Made by a program: the position numbers and the translations under genes. DNA of 39,807 nt from an uncultured Gammaproteobacteria bacterium (lineage in GTDB: Bacteria > Pseudomonadota > Gammaproteobacteria > Arenicellales > JAANXG01), in assembly GCA_947259955.1 (NCBI GenBank), contig CAMYOI010000003.1, positions 1-39,807 of the forward strand, read 5' to 3'. The notes beneath the pieces are model-generated. The model made no database searches. It saw only the letters and a list, made by a program, of their open reading frames with translations, and had not been told where the DNA came from. Positions 7,870-16,424 of this stretch are shown in pieces (within the stretch, counting starts at the first letter, position 1; every line of letters begins with the position of its first letter).

Positions 7870-7935
7870 TCCAATATCCTCACTTGAAGCGATTTCGCTC
7901 TGTCGGGGTAGGGTGACTTTATCCACACCCGCACC

Positions 7936-7954
7936 CCAGGCGCAAGGCGCCTGG
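7936..7954. other. GC-rich perfect hairpin between DUF4198 gene and PhyH remnant
   Basis: CCAGGCGC-AAG-GCGCCTGG is a perfect 8-bp stem with a three-base loop in the 170-base gap after the stop of the minus-strand DUF4198-like gene. No T-run follows on the minus strand, so it is not a classical intrinsic terminator, but it could still affect RNA processing between the two genes. Confidence 0.4.
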
Positions 7955-8039
7955 ACCGGCTTTATGACGACTGGGCAAAGACCTGTGATGCCGACCTTTG
8001 GGCACCGGTGGAGAAGTCGCAAATCTTTATACGGGCTGC

Positions 8040-8924
8040 TTATTTGTCCTGGCCGTCAGTTGCGGCCGGGCATTCGCCGGTATCGCTCTCCCCGGCGGCC
8101 GTAGCCGGCAGTTCGAAAGTTGTGGAGGCCCAGAGGCTTTCCCAAACCGCGTTGATGTCTTCCAGTGTTCGAGGGGTTGGTTCGATCACGTGAACGGCAT
8201 TGAGCAGAAATCGGCCGCCGTCGCTGCGGGGCACCAGGGCCCGACCGTTATCGTCCGTGGCTACCGTCGATCGCGTGGCGTCACAACCGCCGTACTTTCT
8301 GAATACGGATATCTGCGCGGAAGCAAGCCCCTTGCCCTGCCACAACAGCGTCACCGCAACATCTTCGCCGGTTGAATCGGCATACGGATTGGTTTCCAGC
8401 ACAAGTTCCAACGGCATTCCCATGATCCTGTCTGCTCCAGCGGCGTCTCCGACCTGAACGAGCGCTTTTGCGTACCGTGTGTAGGCCTCGGTGACATTTC
8501 TGCGGGAGAGTCCCCGGCGCTTGTGTTCGTCGAGAACCCAGGCATTTCCCTCCTTGGTTGCGAAGCGTTCGAACTTGGCAAAATCTTCGTATACCGCGGA
8601 CTGCGGCCTGGATTGGTAGGTGAGAATATGAAGACCTGCCCGCTGAACCGGGACGTTGACGGCAGGTAACTCTCCGAGCCTTCCGCTGACGGCTCTATTC
8701 CCCCTAGAATCGGTTATGCTGAGTTCCACGAACTTATCCGGAATAAACGACTGCGGGTTACCTTTGAAGTGTTGACCCACATTCAAATTCGCAACGAGCT
8801 TTTCCGTGGTCGAAATTTCAAAATGTGTCGGTTCGATCCAGAATTCATGTGCACTGGTGTAAGCGGGGAACAGGAATGATAAACACAACAAGTGGGTGTG
8901 GCGGTATGCGCGGCGTACCTTCAT
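8040..8924 (-). CDS. Secreted DUF4198-like protein, probable metal-uptake accessory
   Basis: The product has 294 residues with a signal peptide (hydrophobic LLCLSFLFPAYTSA then AHEFWIEP). The mature start with HEFW and a following beta-rich region (LVANLNVGQHFKGNPQSF, GLHILTYQSRP) resembles DUF4198 proteins, which in several genomes accompany nickel or cobalt transporters. ETNPYADSTGEDVAVTLLWQGKGLASAQISVFRKYGG would be the carboxypeptidase-regulatory-like beta domain. The start lies only 29 bases from the divergent start of a HupE/UreJ-like permease, which fits a paired role in metal handling. An N-terminal histidine after signal cleavage could be a metal ligand. The family call is moderately sure; the metal is unknown. 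Confidence 0.65.
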   Translation of the reverse strand: MKVRRAYRHTHLLCLSFLFPAYTSAHEFWIEPTHFEISTTEKLVANLNVGQHFKGNPQSFIPDKFVELSITDSRGNRAVSGRLGELPAVNVPVQRAGLHILTYQSRPQSAVYEDFAKFERFATKEGNAWVLDEHKRRGLSRRNVTEAYTRYAKALVQVGDAAGADRIMGMPLELVLETNPYADSTGEDVAVTLLWQGKGLASAQISVFRKYGGCDATRSTVATDDNGRALVPRSDGGRFLLNAVHVIEPTPRTLEDINAVWESLWASTTFELPATAAGESDTGECPAATDGQDK

Positions 8925-8953
8925 TTCTTGAATAATTCCCCAAGGTTGACCTC

Positions 8954-10120
8954 ATGATGTTCCGTTGTCGGCGCTTTCGTCAAGCCGGGGTGAATCGCAA
9001 GTCGTTCGCGTTTTGTTTCCTGGTTCTGCTCATGAGCGCCGTCCCTTGCGTTGCCCACGAAATCAATCCGGCCCTCGTTGATCTGTCTTTCCGGGAAGAC
9101 GGACGATATGACCTCACCGTGAAACTCAATCTAGAAGCGCTGATGGCGGAAATCGGGCCGGAGCATTCCGACACCGCGGAGTCCGCCAACAGCGCGAAGT
9201 ACGAGGCGTTGAGGGCGCGGCCGCCGGAGGAATTGCGCGATGAATTCGAGCGCTTCCGGAGTAGGTTCCTCAACGGCATCAGAGTGCGAGGGCAGAACGG
9301 TCAGATGCTGCAGCACGAAGTCAGTTCGGTCCTCTCCCCGGAGGTGGGCGACACCGACCTGGCGCGTATTTCGACAATCGTTCTTGAATCCACGGCACGG
9401 GTTAACGGTGACCGTATCGTCTGGTCGTGGGACGGACTATTCGGCGCGAACATCATTCGCGTCGTCGGGCCGGAAGGGCAAGACAGCTATTCGGCGTACC
9501 TGACGGACGGTGCGCCGAGTGATCCGATCCCCGTCACCGGCGGGCCGCAACAGGGCATGGCGGCGGTAATCGCCAATTATCTCAAAATCGGGTTTACTCA
9601 TATCCTGCCCCTGGGTCTGGATCACATCCTGTTCGTCGTCGGTCTGTTTTTGTTGAGCACCGCCCTGCGTCCCCTGATCCTGCAGGTTACGAGCTTCACC
9701 GTAGCCCACACCATCACGCTCGCTTTGGGTTTCCTGGATATTGTTCAAATCCCGGCATCGATCGTCGAACCGCTGATTGCCGCGTCGATCGTATACGTGT
9801 GCATTGAAAACATCATGACCGACGAACTCCACAAATGGCGCACGGTGGTGGTGTTCTGCTTCGGCCTGTTGCACGGGCTGGGCTTTGCCGGCGTGCTTTC
9901 GGATGTCGGGGTGTCGTCCACATACTTCATAACGGCGCTGCTGGCGTTCAATATCGGGGTGGAGTTGGGACAGCTCGCGGTGATTGCCGGCTGTTTCGTT
10001 GTTTTCGGCTGGTTTCGCCACCAGCCCTGGTACCGGGCCGTGGTTACAATCCCGGCTTCGGCGGTGATTGGCCTGATTGGCGCGTACTGGTTCGTTCAGA
10101 GAATCTCACTGGCGCTGTAA
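8954..10120 (+). CDS. HupE/UreJ family membrane protein with periplasmic N-domain
   Basis: The product has 388 residues. A signal-like segment (FAFCFLVLLMSAVPCVA) is followed by HEINPALVDLSFREDGRYDLTVKLNLEALMAEIGPEH, a periplasmic domain of about 190 residues. The C-terminal half is a polytopic HupE/UreJ-like domain: GFTHILPLGLDHILFVVGLFLL with conserved histidines, TSFTVAHTITLALG and FGLLHGLGFAGVLSD. HupE proteins take up nickel or related metals. The ORF starts at 8954, but a GTG at 8990 (VNRKSFAFCF) preceded by GCCGGG gives a more ordinary signal peptide and a wider divergent spacer, so the start is uncertain. It is divergent from the DUF4198-like gene, and the two probably share control. 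Confidence 0.8.
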   Translation: MMFRCRRFRQAGVNRKSFAFCFLVLLMSAVPCVAHEINPALVDLSFREDGRYDLTVKLNLEALMAEIGPEHSDTAESANSAKYEALRARPPEELRDEFERFRSRFLNGIRVRGQNGQMLQHEVSSVLSPEVGDTDLARISTIVLESTARVNGDRIVWSWDGLFGANIIRVVGPEGQDSYSAYLTDGAPSDPIPVTGGPQQGMAAVIANYLKIGFTHILPLGLDHILFVVGLFLLSTALRPLILQVTSFTVAHTITLALGFLDIVQIPASIVEPLIAASIVYVCIENIMTDELHKWRTVVVFCFGLLHGLGFAGVLSDVGVSSTYFITALLAFNIGVELGQLAVIAGCFVVFGWFRHQPWYRAVVTIPASAVIGLIGAYWFVQRISLAL

Positions 10121-10405
10121 GGTGATCAACCCGCATTTCTCAACACCAAAACAACCGTGCAATGGCACCAGGGTATGATCATCCGGGGCCGTGAAGCGCA
10201 TCTGATCCGGAGTTCGTTCTGCCAAGTTGAAGTGCCGGAGATCCCCCGCGGCGCCTCGTTCTTCGTGCAACAAGCCGGCCCGGAGCGCTTGGTTGGCGCC
10301 CAAAGCTTGCATGAAAATATGCAGGGGAGGGGTTACGCCCGGCGTGACCGGCAGTGTAAGCTCAGCACCGCTTAACAATCATATCTAAAAGAGAGAGAAC
10401 CAGTC

Positions 10406-11038
10406 ATGATGCTGATCGATTTTCTGTTCCGCTGGGGACACGTGCTGTTTGGGATTACCTGGATCGGATTGCTCTACTATTTCAATTTCGTCCAGGGAGA
10501 ATACTTCAAAGAGGCGACCGCGGATGCGAAGGCGGACGCCACCAAAAAACTCGCACCGCGAGCGCTGTGGTGGTTTCGATGGGGCGCCATGTTCACATTC
10601 CTGACGGGCCTTTATCTGTACGGAATGTTGGGCGGCGGGTTCAACCAGTACATCACCCTGGGCGCGCTCATGGGAACTTTTATGTTTCTTAACGTCTGGT
10701 TGATCATCTGGCCAAACCAGAAAATCGTGTGCGGACTGGTGGAGGGCGACGCGGCGGCCGCGGGTCCCAAGGCGCTACTGGCCTCTCGAACCAACACGCT
10801 GTTTTCCGCCCCCATGTTGTTTGGTATGCTGGGCTCCAAACACGGCACCTATTCGATGTCCGGTCTTGAGGGTGTCAGTCTCGGCGATGCTGGATTCATG
10901 ATCGCGTTACTTGCTATCCTGGCCCTGGAGGCAAATGCCATATTTGGCAAGCTGGGTCCGATCGCGACCGTAAAGGGGGTCATCCATTCCAGTCTGGTGC
11001 TGACCATCGTGTTGTTCGGGATCGTTCACTTTCTCTAG
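10406..11038 (+). CDS. PuuD-like (urate hydroxylase N-domain) membrane protein
   Basis: The product has 210 residues with about five membrane segments: WGHVLFGITWIGLLYYFNFVQG, WFRWGAMFTFLTGLYLYG, LGALMGTFMFLNVWLIIWPNQK, AGFMIALLAILALEANAIFG and VIHSSLVLTIVLFGIVHFL. The pattern of conserved histidine and tryptophan (RWGHVLFGITWIGLLYYFNF, WLIIWPNQ) resembles the N-terminal membrane domain of PuuD-type urate oxidases (formerly DUF989). Those enzymes usually carry a C-terminal cytochrome c domain, which this protein lacks, so a true urate oxidase activity is doubtful. A purine-rich GAGAGAG site precedes the ATG. No purine-degradation gene is visible in the window. It ends 80 bases before the convergent AraC gene. 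Confidence 0.65.
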   Translation: MMLIDFLFRWGHVLFGITWIGLLYYFNFVQGEYFKEATADAKADATKKLAPRALWWFRWGAMFTFLTGLYLYGMLGGGFNQYITLGALMGTFMFLNVWLIIWPNQKIVCGLVEGDAAAAGPKALLASRTNTLFSAPMLFGMLGSKHGTYSMSGLEGVSLGDAGFMIALLAILALEANAIFGKLGPIATVKGVIHSSLVLTIVLFGIVHFL

Positions 11039-11118
11039 CAGGCTAGCCTGCATATAACGGGCTGGACGTGTTCAAAGCCGACCGCGTGGCATTCGGGAAA
11101 GAACCCGATCTAATACTG

Positions 11119-12165
11119 TTACTCGGTGGTACGCGTCTGAGGCGTGGATCTCTGCGCCCGCCGATAGCGCTGGGGACTCATCCCGGTCCAGTTGCGGAAT
11201 GCGCGAGAAAACGCCGACAACTCGGAGTATCCGAGAAGCAGCGCAACCTCGGTCAGCGGCATGTCCGAGTCCTTGATGTAGTGCAGCGACAGCTCCTGTC
11301 TGGCGGCGCGGACCAGGTCTTGAAACGACAGCCCGTGTGCGTTCAGTTCGTTTTGAAACCGGCATTCGGAAATGCCAAACAGACGGGCGATCTGTGACAG
11401 GCTGGGCGGGGTAGTGCTGAGGTTCAATTTGATCTGATTGCGAACGATGGAAGCGAAGGTCTCAGGGTTGTCGTGAAGCTCGCAGCGAGACCTCAGAAAC
11501 GGTTCGATGATGGAAAAAAGGTATGGGTCCTGGTCGGGCATTCGAGCGTCCAGATCGCTGCGCCTGAAAGCCATGGCATTGGTGCGCCGGCCGAACAGCA
11601 CGGGTGCGCCGAAAACGTTCTCGTGTTCCGAATCGAATTGCGGCGCAGGGTGCTCGAAACGGATCTCGAGTGGTGACCAGTCCTTGCCAAGAGCGCTGCG
11701 GAACACATTCAAAAACATCCCCATCGACAGCTCGGCATCCTGTCTGCGGTCGCTGATGCGCGGATCATAGATCCTGTAGCTGAGCCAGAGAATGTCGCCG
11801 TCCTGGATGAGACTGAAGCTAGACTGTTCCTGGTGCGCCGGAAAATAAGTCTCCATGTTGCGCAGCGCGGCGGACAGCGTCGGGGAGCTGATTGCGGCGT
11901 AGCCGATGGCACCCAGCTTTTTGGGTTCGAACTGTGCGCCGAAGTGAAGACCGAAATTGTCATTGCCGGTTTGCCGGGCAGCCTCGGTGAACAGCTGGCA
12001 GAACTGTTGCAGGCTGATCTCCCGTATTGGACTGCCGAGATCCTCGACACTGAGCGCGGTAGAGCCGAAGATCGAATCGACATCACCATGATTTAGCTCG
12101 ATCATATCGGCCACACCCGTTGCGGCTGACGCAAGTACTTTCGACGGCTCTGCAATAGTGTTCAT
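11119..12165 (-). CDS. AraC family transcriptional regulator (probable regulator of the BMC locus)
   Basis: About 348 residues from the ATG at 12165; an in-frame TTG at 12198 with GGAG nearby is an alternative start (359 residues). The C-terminus has the two helix-turn-helix units of AraC/XylS regulators: PPSLSQIARLFGISECRFQNELNAHGLSF and MPLTEVALLLGYSELSAFSRAFRNWTGMSPQRYR. The long N-terminal domain (FGLHFGAQFEPKKLGAIGYAAISSPTLSAALRNMETYFPAHQEQSSFSL) is of the arabinose-binding-like type found in OruR/ArgR-like members. It is divergent from the ABC importer and microcompartment genes. Paired TGTCAA half-sites 20-21 bases apart lie upstream of the importer and again upstream of the aminotransferase, as expected of an AraC activator. 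The inducer is probably the imported amino compound (inference). Confidence 0.88.
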   Translation of the reverse strand: MNTIAEPSKVLASAATGVADMIELNHGDVDSIFGSTALSVEDLGSPIREISLQQFCQLFTEAARQTGNDNFGLHFGAQFEPKKLGAIGYAAISSPTLSAALRNMETYFPAHQEQSSFSLIQDGDILWLSYRIYDPRISDRRQDAELSMGMFLNVFRSALGKDWSPLEIRFEHPAPQFDSEHENVFGAPVLFGRRTNAMAFRRSDLDARMPDQDPYLFSIIEPFLRSRCELHDNPETFASIVRNQIKLNLSTTPPSLSQIARLFGISECRFQNELNAHGLSFQDLVRAARQELSLHYIKDSDMPLTEVALLLGYSELSAFSRAFRNWTGMSPQRYRRAQRSTPQTRTTE

Positions 12166-12318
12166 ATCGCCGCTGCTTGGCAGTTGCTTTCGATTCAACC
12201 TGCTCCGAGCGGCATAGCGCCGCCCACGTCACAGGCTTGAAGCGGTCAGAATGTCTTAATATTCACCCGAAATCAACCGGCGCGGCGGCGATAACCCGGG
12301 ACTTGGACGGGCAAATGC

Positions 12319-12379
12319 TGTCAAATTCGACAGAAAAGCTGTCAAGCGGGGTTGCAATAAAGCGGGCAAACTCAATAAT
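12319..12379 (+). promoter_or_regulatory. AraC-type operator pair and promoter for the ABC/BMC operon
   Basis: Two direct GCTGTCAA repeats (12317-12324 and 12338-12345) are 21 bases apart, two helical turns, with an inverted GACAG between them. Six bases after the second copy is TTGCAA (12352-12357), and after a 16-base spacer AATAAT (12374-12379). This is the layout of an AraC-activated promoter with the activator touching the -35 region. The region lies between the divergent AraC gene and the binding-protein gene. A similar TGTCAA pair occurs at 18275-18300. Repeats and spacing are seen; binding is inferred. Confidence 0.6.
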
Positions 12380-12432
12380 GGGCCGGTAAAAGAAGATAAA
12401 TCTTAACAGCCATACCAAACAGGAGGATACAG

Positions 12433-13566
12433 ATGAAGCTTACCCGGAGACAATTCAATAAGACCGCAGCCGCCACCGTTGGCGTGGCCGCAATGAGCCC
12501 GCTTCACCGGGCCCTGGCAGATCGCAATGATCAGATGAACATACTGTGTTGGGAAGGGTACAACTCGGACGAAGTGCTGGGTCCTTTCCGCGATGCGAAC
12601 TCCGGTGCCACGGTGCGGGCGGAGAGTGGAACGTCTGATCCGGACATGATCAACAAGCTCCGTGCAGGTGAAGTCAACGTATGGGACCTGATCAATGTGA
12701 ACCAGCCCTGGGCAAGTGCACAGCTGTATCCCGAAAAATTGATTAAGCCGCTCAACAAGGACCGGTTCATGCCTTATTTCGAAAGGATGCTGCCGGAATT
12801 TTCGGGTCCATATCCCCTGGCCTTCGCCGACGATGGTGAACTCATCGGCATGCCGCAGCGGTATGGTCCGTTCAGCTTCGTGGTCAATACGGACAAGATA
12901 AGCCGGGGCATGGCGGAAGATCAGGGTTGGAAACTGTTTCTGGATCCCGGCCTGAACCAGCGTTACGGTATCCTCACTTATGACAACTGGAACATCATGC
13001 ACATGTGCCTGACCGGCGACCAGAATCCTTTCGACCCGATGGACGACGCCGGACTGGAGACATTCAAGGGCACGGCGGAAGCCGTTTTTGCGGGCGCCAA
13101 GCTGCTGACGGACGACCTGGTGGCCATGAACACCGCGCTGATCAACGGGGAAATCGACGCTTATTTCACTGGGGGCACCTATACCGCTTCTCCCGCCCGC
13201 CTGGATGGCGCGACCAATATCCGGGGAATTACGCCGAATTCCGGTCCGGTCGACGGCAAGGGCGGCGTAGTCTGGATCGAACTCACATCGGCCGTAAACA
13301 ATCCCGACCCGTCGATACTGGCGGAGGATTTCCTCGAATTCGTGCAGGACCCCGAAATCTGCAAGGCGGTGAGCTTTGCGGAGGGTACTTACAACCCCGT
13401 GAGCCAGATGGGCGATTCGAAGGTGTTTGCCCAGTACGACGAAGATGAACTCGATGCAATACAGTGGGACAGCCTCGGCGAAGAGATGGCGCGATCGCTG
13501 GATTATCAGGTCGTTGCCTCCTACGACAAGCTGAACGAGATCTACAACGCTGCCAAGCGGGGTTGA
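12433..13566 (+). CDS. ABC transporter substrate-binding protein, polyamine/PotD class, Tat signal
   Basis: The product has 377 residues. It begins with a twin-arginine signal, MKLTRRQFNKTAAATVGVAAM, with likely cleavage after HRALA, so it should be exported folded to the periplasm. NILCWEGYNSDEVLGPF near the mature start, ESGTSDPDMINKLRAGEVNVWDLI, and PQRYGPFSFVVNTDKIS are typical of spermidine/putrescine-type binding proteins (PotD/PotF fold). The strong AGGAGG precedes the ATG. It is the first gene of a run with an ATPase, two permeases, an SDR and a kinase, leading into a microcompartment, so it probably captures the amino alcohol, polyamine or related amine used by that pathway. The ligand cannot be read from sequence. 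Confidence 0.88.
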   Translation: MKLTRRQFNKTAAATVGVAAMSPLHRALADRNDQMNILCWEGYNSDEVLGPFRDANSGATVRAESGTSDPDMINKLRAGEVNVWDLINVNQPWASAQLYPEKLIKPLNKDRFMPYFERMLPEFSGPYPLAFADDGELIGMPQRYGPFSFVVNTDKISRGMAEDQGWKLFLDPGLNQRYGILTYDNWNIMHMCLTGDQNPFDPMDDAGLETFKGTAEAVFAGAKLLTDDLVAMNTALINGEIDAYFTGGTYTASPARLDGATNIRGITPNSGPVDGKGGVVWIELTSAVNNPDPSILAEDFLEFVQDPEICKAVSFAEGTYNPVSQMGDSKVFAQYDEDELDAIQWDSLGEEMARSLDYQVVASYDKLNEIYNAAKRG

Positions 13567-13582
13567 TACGCTCCCAGGCTCT

Positions 13583-13612
13583 CCCGGCCGGGCAGCACGA
13601 TGCCCGGTCGGG
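13583..13612 (+). other. Strong intercistronic hairpin after the binding-protein gene
   Basis: CCCGGCCGGGCA and TGCCCGGTCGGG form a 12-bp stem with one G-T pair and a six-base loop. It sits in the 79-base gap between the binding-protein and ATPase genes with no T-run after it. Such stems often protect the upstream mRNA and let binding proteins be made in excess over the membrane parts. Confidence 0.55.
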
Positions 13613-13645
13613 GACGCCTAAAGCCTGCTCAATAATCTTTCTCCC

Positions 13646-14731
13646 ATGCCGCCGGAACCGATCCTTCGCCTTGAAAATATCGTCAAGCGCTTCGGCGCCT
13701 TTACGGCGCTACACCATATTGATCTGGAAATCGATGAAGGCGAGTTTCTGACCATAGTCGGGCCGTCCGGTTGCGGTAAAACCACCCTGATCCGGCTGCT
13801 GGTTGGAATCGATGAACCGACAGAAGGCCGCATCTGGTTGCGCGACAAGCGCATAGAAAAAGTGCCTGCAAATCTGCGACCGACCTGCATGGTGTTTCAG
13901 TCGTTGGCGCTGTTTCCGCACCGTTCCGTGGGAGAAAACATAGAATTTCCATTGAAGATTCGCGGTGAGACTGCGTCTCGGCGCAAGGAACGGGCGCTAG
14001 AGCTGCTCGACCTGCTTCATTTGCCCCACGATTTCTATGACAAAAGGATCAACCAGTGCTCGGGCGGAGAGCGCCAGCGGATTGCGCTGGCACGGGCGTT
14101 GGCGTTCGATCCGGAAATCCTGTTCTTCGACGAACCGCTTTCAGCACTGGATTTCCGCTTGCGCAAAAAACTGGAAAAGGAACTCAAGGATCTTCACGAG
14201 CGCACGGGCAAAACCTTCGTGTACATTACCCACAGCCTGGAAGAGGCGATGGTCATGTCAGACCGAATCGCCATCATGAGACAGGGGCGCTTCGAGCAGA
14301 TCGCCGTGACGGACGAGATTTATGCGCGTCCGATCACCCGGTTCGTGGCCGAGTTCATGGGAGAGGTGAATCTGTTCGACGTGGAGGGAACGGCTTCGGG
14401 CGGCCTGCGCGGGCATGGTGTGGAAATACACATCGACGCCGCGGGTGAAACTGTGGATCTTACTTTAGCGCAGGGGACGCAGGGCGCCCTGATGGTGCGT
14501 CCGGAGTCGGTGCGATTTCTCGACCCGGGCCAAACCGCGGATTTTGTCGTGCGAGGGATCCTGCGCGCGTACTACGCGCTTGGTTCCCGCACGCAGTACA
14601 AGGTCGAATCCTCCGAGGGAATCGAACTCGCGGTGGAAAAGCTCAGGCAGGACCGGTTTATGGGAAACGTGGGGGACGAGGTCGTGCTGGGTTTCGATAT
14701 GCAGAACACGCATATGATCAGGGAGCGCTAG
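13646..14731 (+). CDS. ABC transporter ATP-binding protein, PotA class
   Basis: The product has 361 residues. The ATPase domain shows Walker A GPSGCGKTT (residues 39-47), Q-loop VFQSLALF, signature CSGGERQRIALARAL, Walker B ILFFDEPLSALD and the switch histidine in YITHSLEEAMVMSD. The C-terminal third (VARFMGEVNLFDVEG onward, RPESVRFLDPGQ) is the TOBE-type regulatory domain of the polyamine/PotA class. The signature begins CSGGE rather than LSGGQ, a tolerated variant. It follows the binding-protein gene by 79 bases and is followed after four bases by the first permease. It supplies energy to import the substrate of the microcompartment pathway. Confidence 0.92.
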   Translation: MPPEPILRLENIVKRFGAFTALHHIDLEIDEGEFLTIVGPSGCGKTTLIRLLVGIDEPTEGRIWLRDKRIEKVPANLRPTCMVFQSLALFPHRSVGENIEFPLKIRGETASRRKERALELLDLLHLPHDFYDKRINQCSGGERQRIALARALAFDPEILFFDEPLSALDFRLRKKLEKELKDLHERTGKTFVYITHSLEEAMVMSDRIAIMRQGRFEQIAVTDEIYARPITRFVAEFMGEVNLFDVEGTASGGLRGHGVEIHIDAAGETVDLTLAQGTQGALMVRPESVRFLDPGQTADFVVRGILRAYYALGSRTQYKVESSEGIELAVEKLRQDRFMGNVGDEVVLGFDMQNTHMIRER

Positions 14732-14735
14732 CGGT

Positions 14736-15590
14736 TTGGAACGATCAGACCGCAAAATCGGCTTTCTGAGCGCCGTTCCGATCACCGTGATCCTGATGCT
14801 CAGCTTCACGGCGCCCCTGCTGGTGGTGCTGCTGTTTTCCGTGATGCCTCAGAAGGTGTTTACCCTTGCTCATGTGCCGGACTTTTCGTCCTACGGCGTG
14901 CTCTTCAGCCAGGGCTACTACCGGTCCCTGCTCTGGTCCCTTGGCACGGCGCTGGCGGCAACGGTCCTGTTGTTTCTGATTTGCTGGCCGCTGGCTTTTG
15001 CCATGGCCAAGGTGTTCAAGGGATTCACTCTGTTCATTACCGTCGCCGTGGTAATCACCCTTTTCGTGTCCGAGAATATCAGGTTGTTCGGTTGGGTTCT
15101 TACCCTGATGAAGGGGGGGCTGATCGAAGGGTATCTCCGGGCGTGGGTGGGTTGGAGTTTCGAAGGCGCGCTCTACAACGTTCCCGTGATCATCTTCGGA
15201 CTGGTTTACGTCTATTTTCCCTTCATGCTGTTTCCTCTGGTCCAGGGGATTTCAATGGTCCCGGATGACGCGCGCCAGGCGGCGGCGGACCTGGGCGCAA
15301 CGAGGCGGCAGATATTCTGGGAAGTCGATCTGCCGCTGTCGGCGCCGGGTATCGTCATCGGATCGCTGCTGACATTCGTGTTGGGTGCGGGGGCACTGGC
15401 CGAATCCAAGCTGCTCGGCGGTCAGGCGGTTATCGTCATCGCCGATGAGATCGAAACGGCTTTCACCTACGGTCAGAACTGGCCTTTGGGATCGGCGTTA
15501 TCGATCATACTTATCTTTATTATCGGGTCTTTGGCGGTGTTCGGGGTCAGCCGGGTGGATCTGGACAAGATTATGGGCAGGCGGCGCTGA
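14736..15590 (+). CDS. ABC transporter permease, PotB class
   Basis: The product has 284 residues from a TTG start four bases after the ATPase stop. It has about six membrane segments, including VPITVILMLSFTAPLLVVLLFSVM and ALAATVLLFLICWPLAFAMA. The EAA loop is visible as DDARQAAADLGATRRQIFWEVDLPLSAPGIVIG. This is one half of the inner-membrane channel of a polyamine-class importer. The TTG start without a clear ribosome site suggests translational coupling to the ATPase gene. The stop overlaps the ATG of the next permease in TGATG. Confidence 0.9.
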   Translation: MERSDRKIGFLSAVPITVILMLSFTAPLLVVLLFSVMPQKVFTLAHVPDFSSYGVLFSQGYYRSLLWSLGTALAATVLLFLICWPLAFAMAKVFKGFTLFITVAVVITLFVSENIRLFGWVLTLMKGGLIEGYLRAWVGWSFEGALYNVPVIIFGLVYVYFPFMLFPLVQGISMVPDDARQAAADLGATRRQIFWEVDLPLSAPGIVIGSLLTFVLGAGALAESKLLGGQAVIVIADEIETAFTYGQNWPLGSALSIILIFIIGSLAVFGVSRVDLDKIMGRRR

Positions 15591-16402
15591 TGCGGATCGG
15601 CCGAGCGACACGGATTGCACTCTATCTCTATGGCATTCTTGTCATAGCGTTTCTGTATCTTCCTCTCCTGTCAGTGGGGTTTGCTTCGGTGTCCAAGGCG
15701 CGGTACCTGACATTTCCCATAAAACGCTACGCTTTTCAGTGGTACGGCAAGGCGCTGGAGAGCCACACCGTCCAGGATCTGCTGTGGACGTCGTTGAGCA
15801 TTGCCGGCATCGTGACCGTGATCAGCATGATCGTCGGTTTTTTCGGTGCTTTGGCGTTTGCCAGGTATCAGTGGCGTTTTCGCGGCGTGTTCCAGAAGCT
15901 CATCCTGTTGCCCATTTTTTTTCCCCAGGCCGTCCTTGGGCTGGCCTTGTTGATGTGGTTCAACTCGATTGGCATCATTCCGGACTGGAAGACGGCGGTG
16001 GTGGCTCATCTCGTCTGGATATCGCCGATTGCGACGCTGGTCATCGCAATTCGTGCGTACAGTTTTGATCCCGCGCTTGAAGAGGCCGCCCGCGACATGG
16101 GAGCCTCGACCTGGGTGGTATTGAAGGAGGTAACCGGACCGTTGCTGATGCCGGGTGTGGTTTCGGCGGGATTGTTTTCATTCCTGTTGAGCTGGGGAAA
16201 CTTCCCTTTGTCATTGTTCACAACCGGGGCCGATTCAACATTGCCGGAATGGCTTTATGCCAAGATGGTGTCGGGTTATTCCCCGCTGGTGCCCACCGTG
16301 GGCATACTTTCCATCGCGACGTCGATGATACTTCTGATCGTCGCGTTTACTATTTACTGGTTCGTCCGCTCGGCGCGCGAAAGGCGTGCGCGGACCATTT
16401 GA
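15590..16402 (+). CDS. ABC transporter permease, PotC class
   Basis: The product has 270 residues with about six membrane segments. The EAA loop reads EEAARDMGASTWVVLKEVTGPLLMPGVVSAG. The N-terminal SKARYLTFPIKRYAFQWYGKAL is typical of PotC-like permeases. Its ATG shares a base with the stop of the preceding permease (TGATG), so the two are translated together and form the heterodimeric channel. The next gene, an SDR, starts 23 bases after its stop, which ties the importer to the catabolic genes. Confidence 0.9.
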   Translation: MRIGRATRIALYLYGILVIAFLYLPLLSVGFASVSKARYLTFPIKRYAFQWYGKALESHTVQDLLWTSLSIAGIVTVISMIVGFFGALAFARYQWRFRGVFQKLILLPIFFPQAVLGLALLMWFNSIGIIPDWKTAVVAHLVWISPIATLVIAIRAYSFDPALEEAARDMGASTWVVLKEVTGPLLMPGVVSAGLFSFLLSWGNFPLSLFTTGADSTLPEWLYAKMVSGYSPLVPTVGILSIATSMILLIVAFTIYWFVRSARERRARTI

Positions 16403-16424
16403 CTACAATTCCGGAGGTGCTGAT

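Noticed and set aside
11038-11051. GCAGGCTAGCCTGC palindrome between the PuuD-like and AraC genes
   Set aside because: It has no loop and no T-run, so it is a poor terminator candidate, and 14-base palindromes occur by chance in a window of this size.
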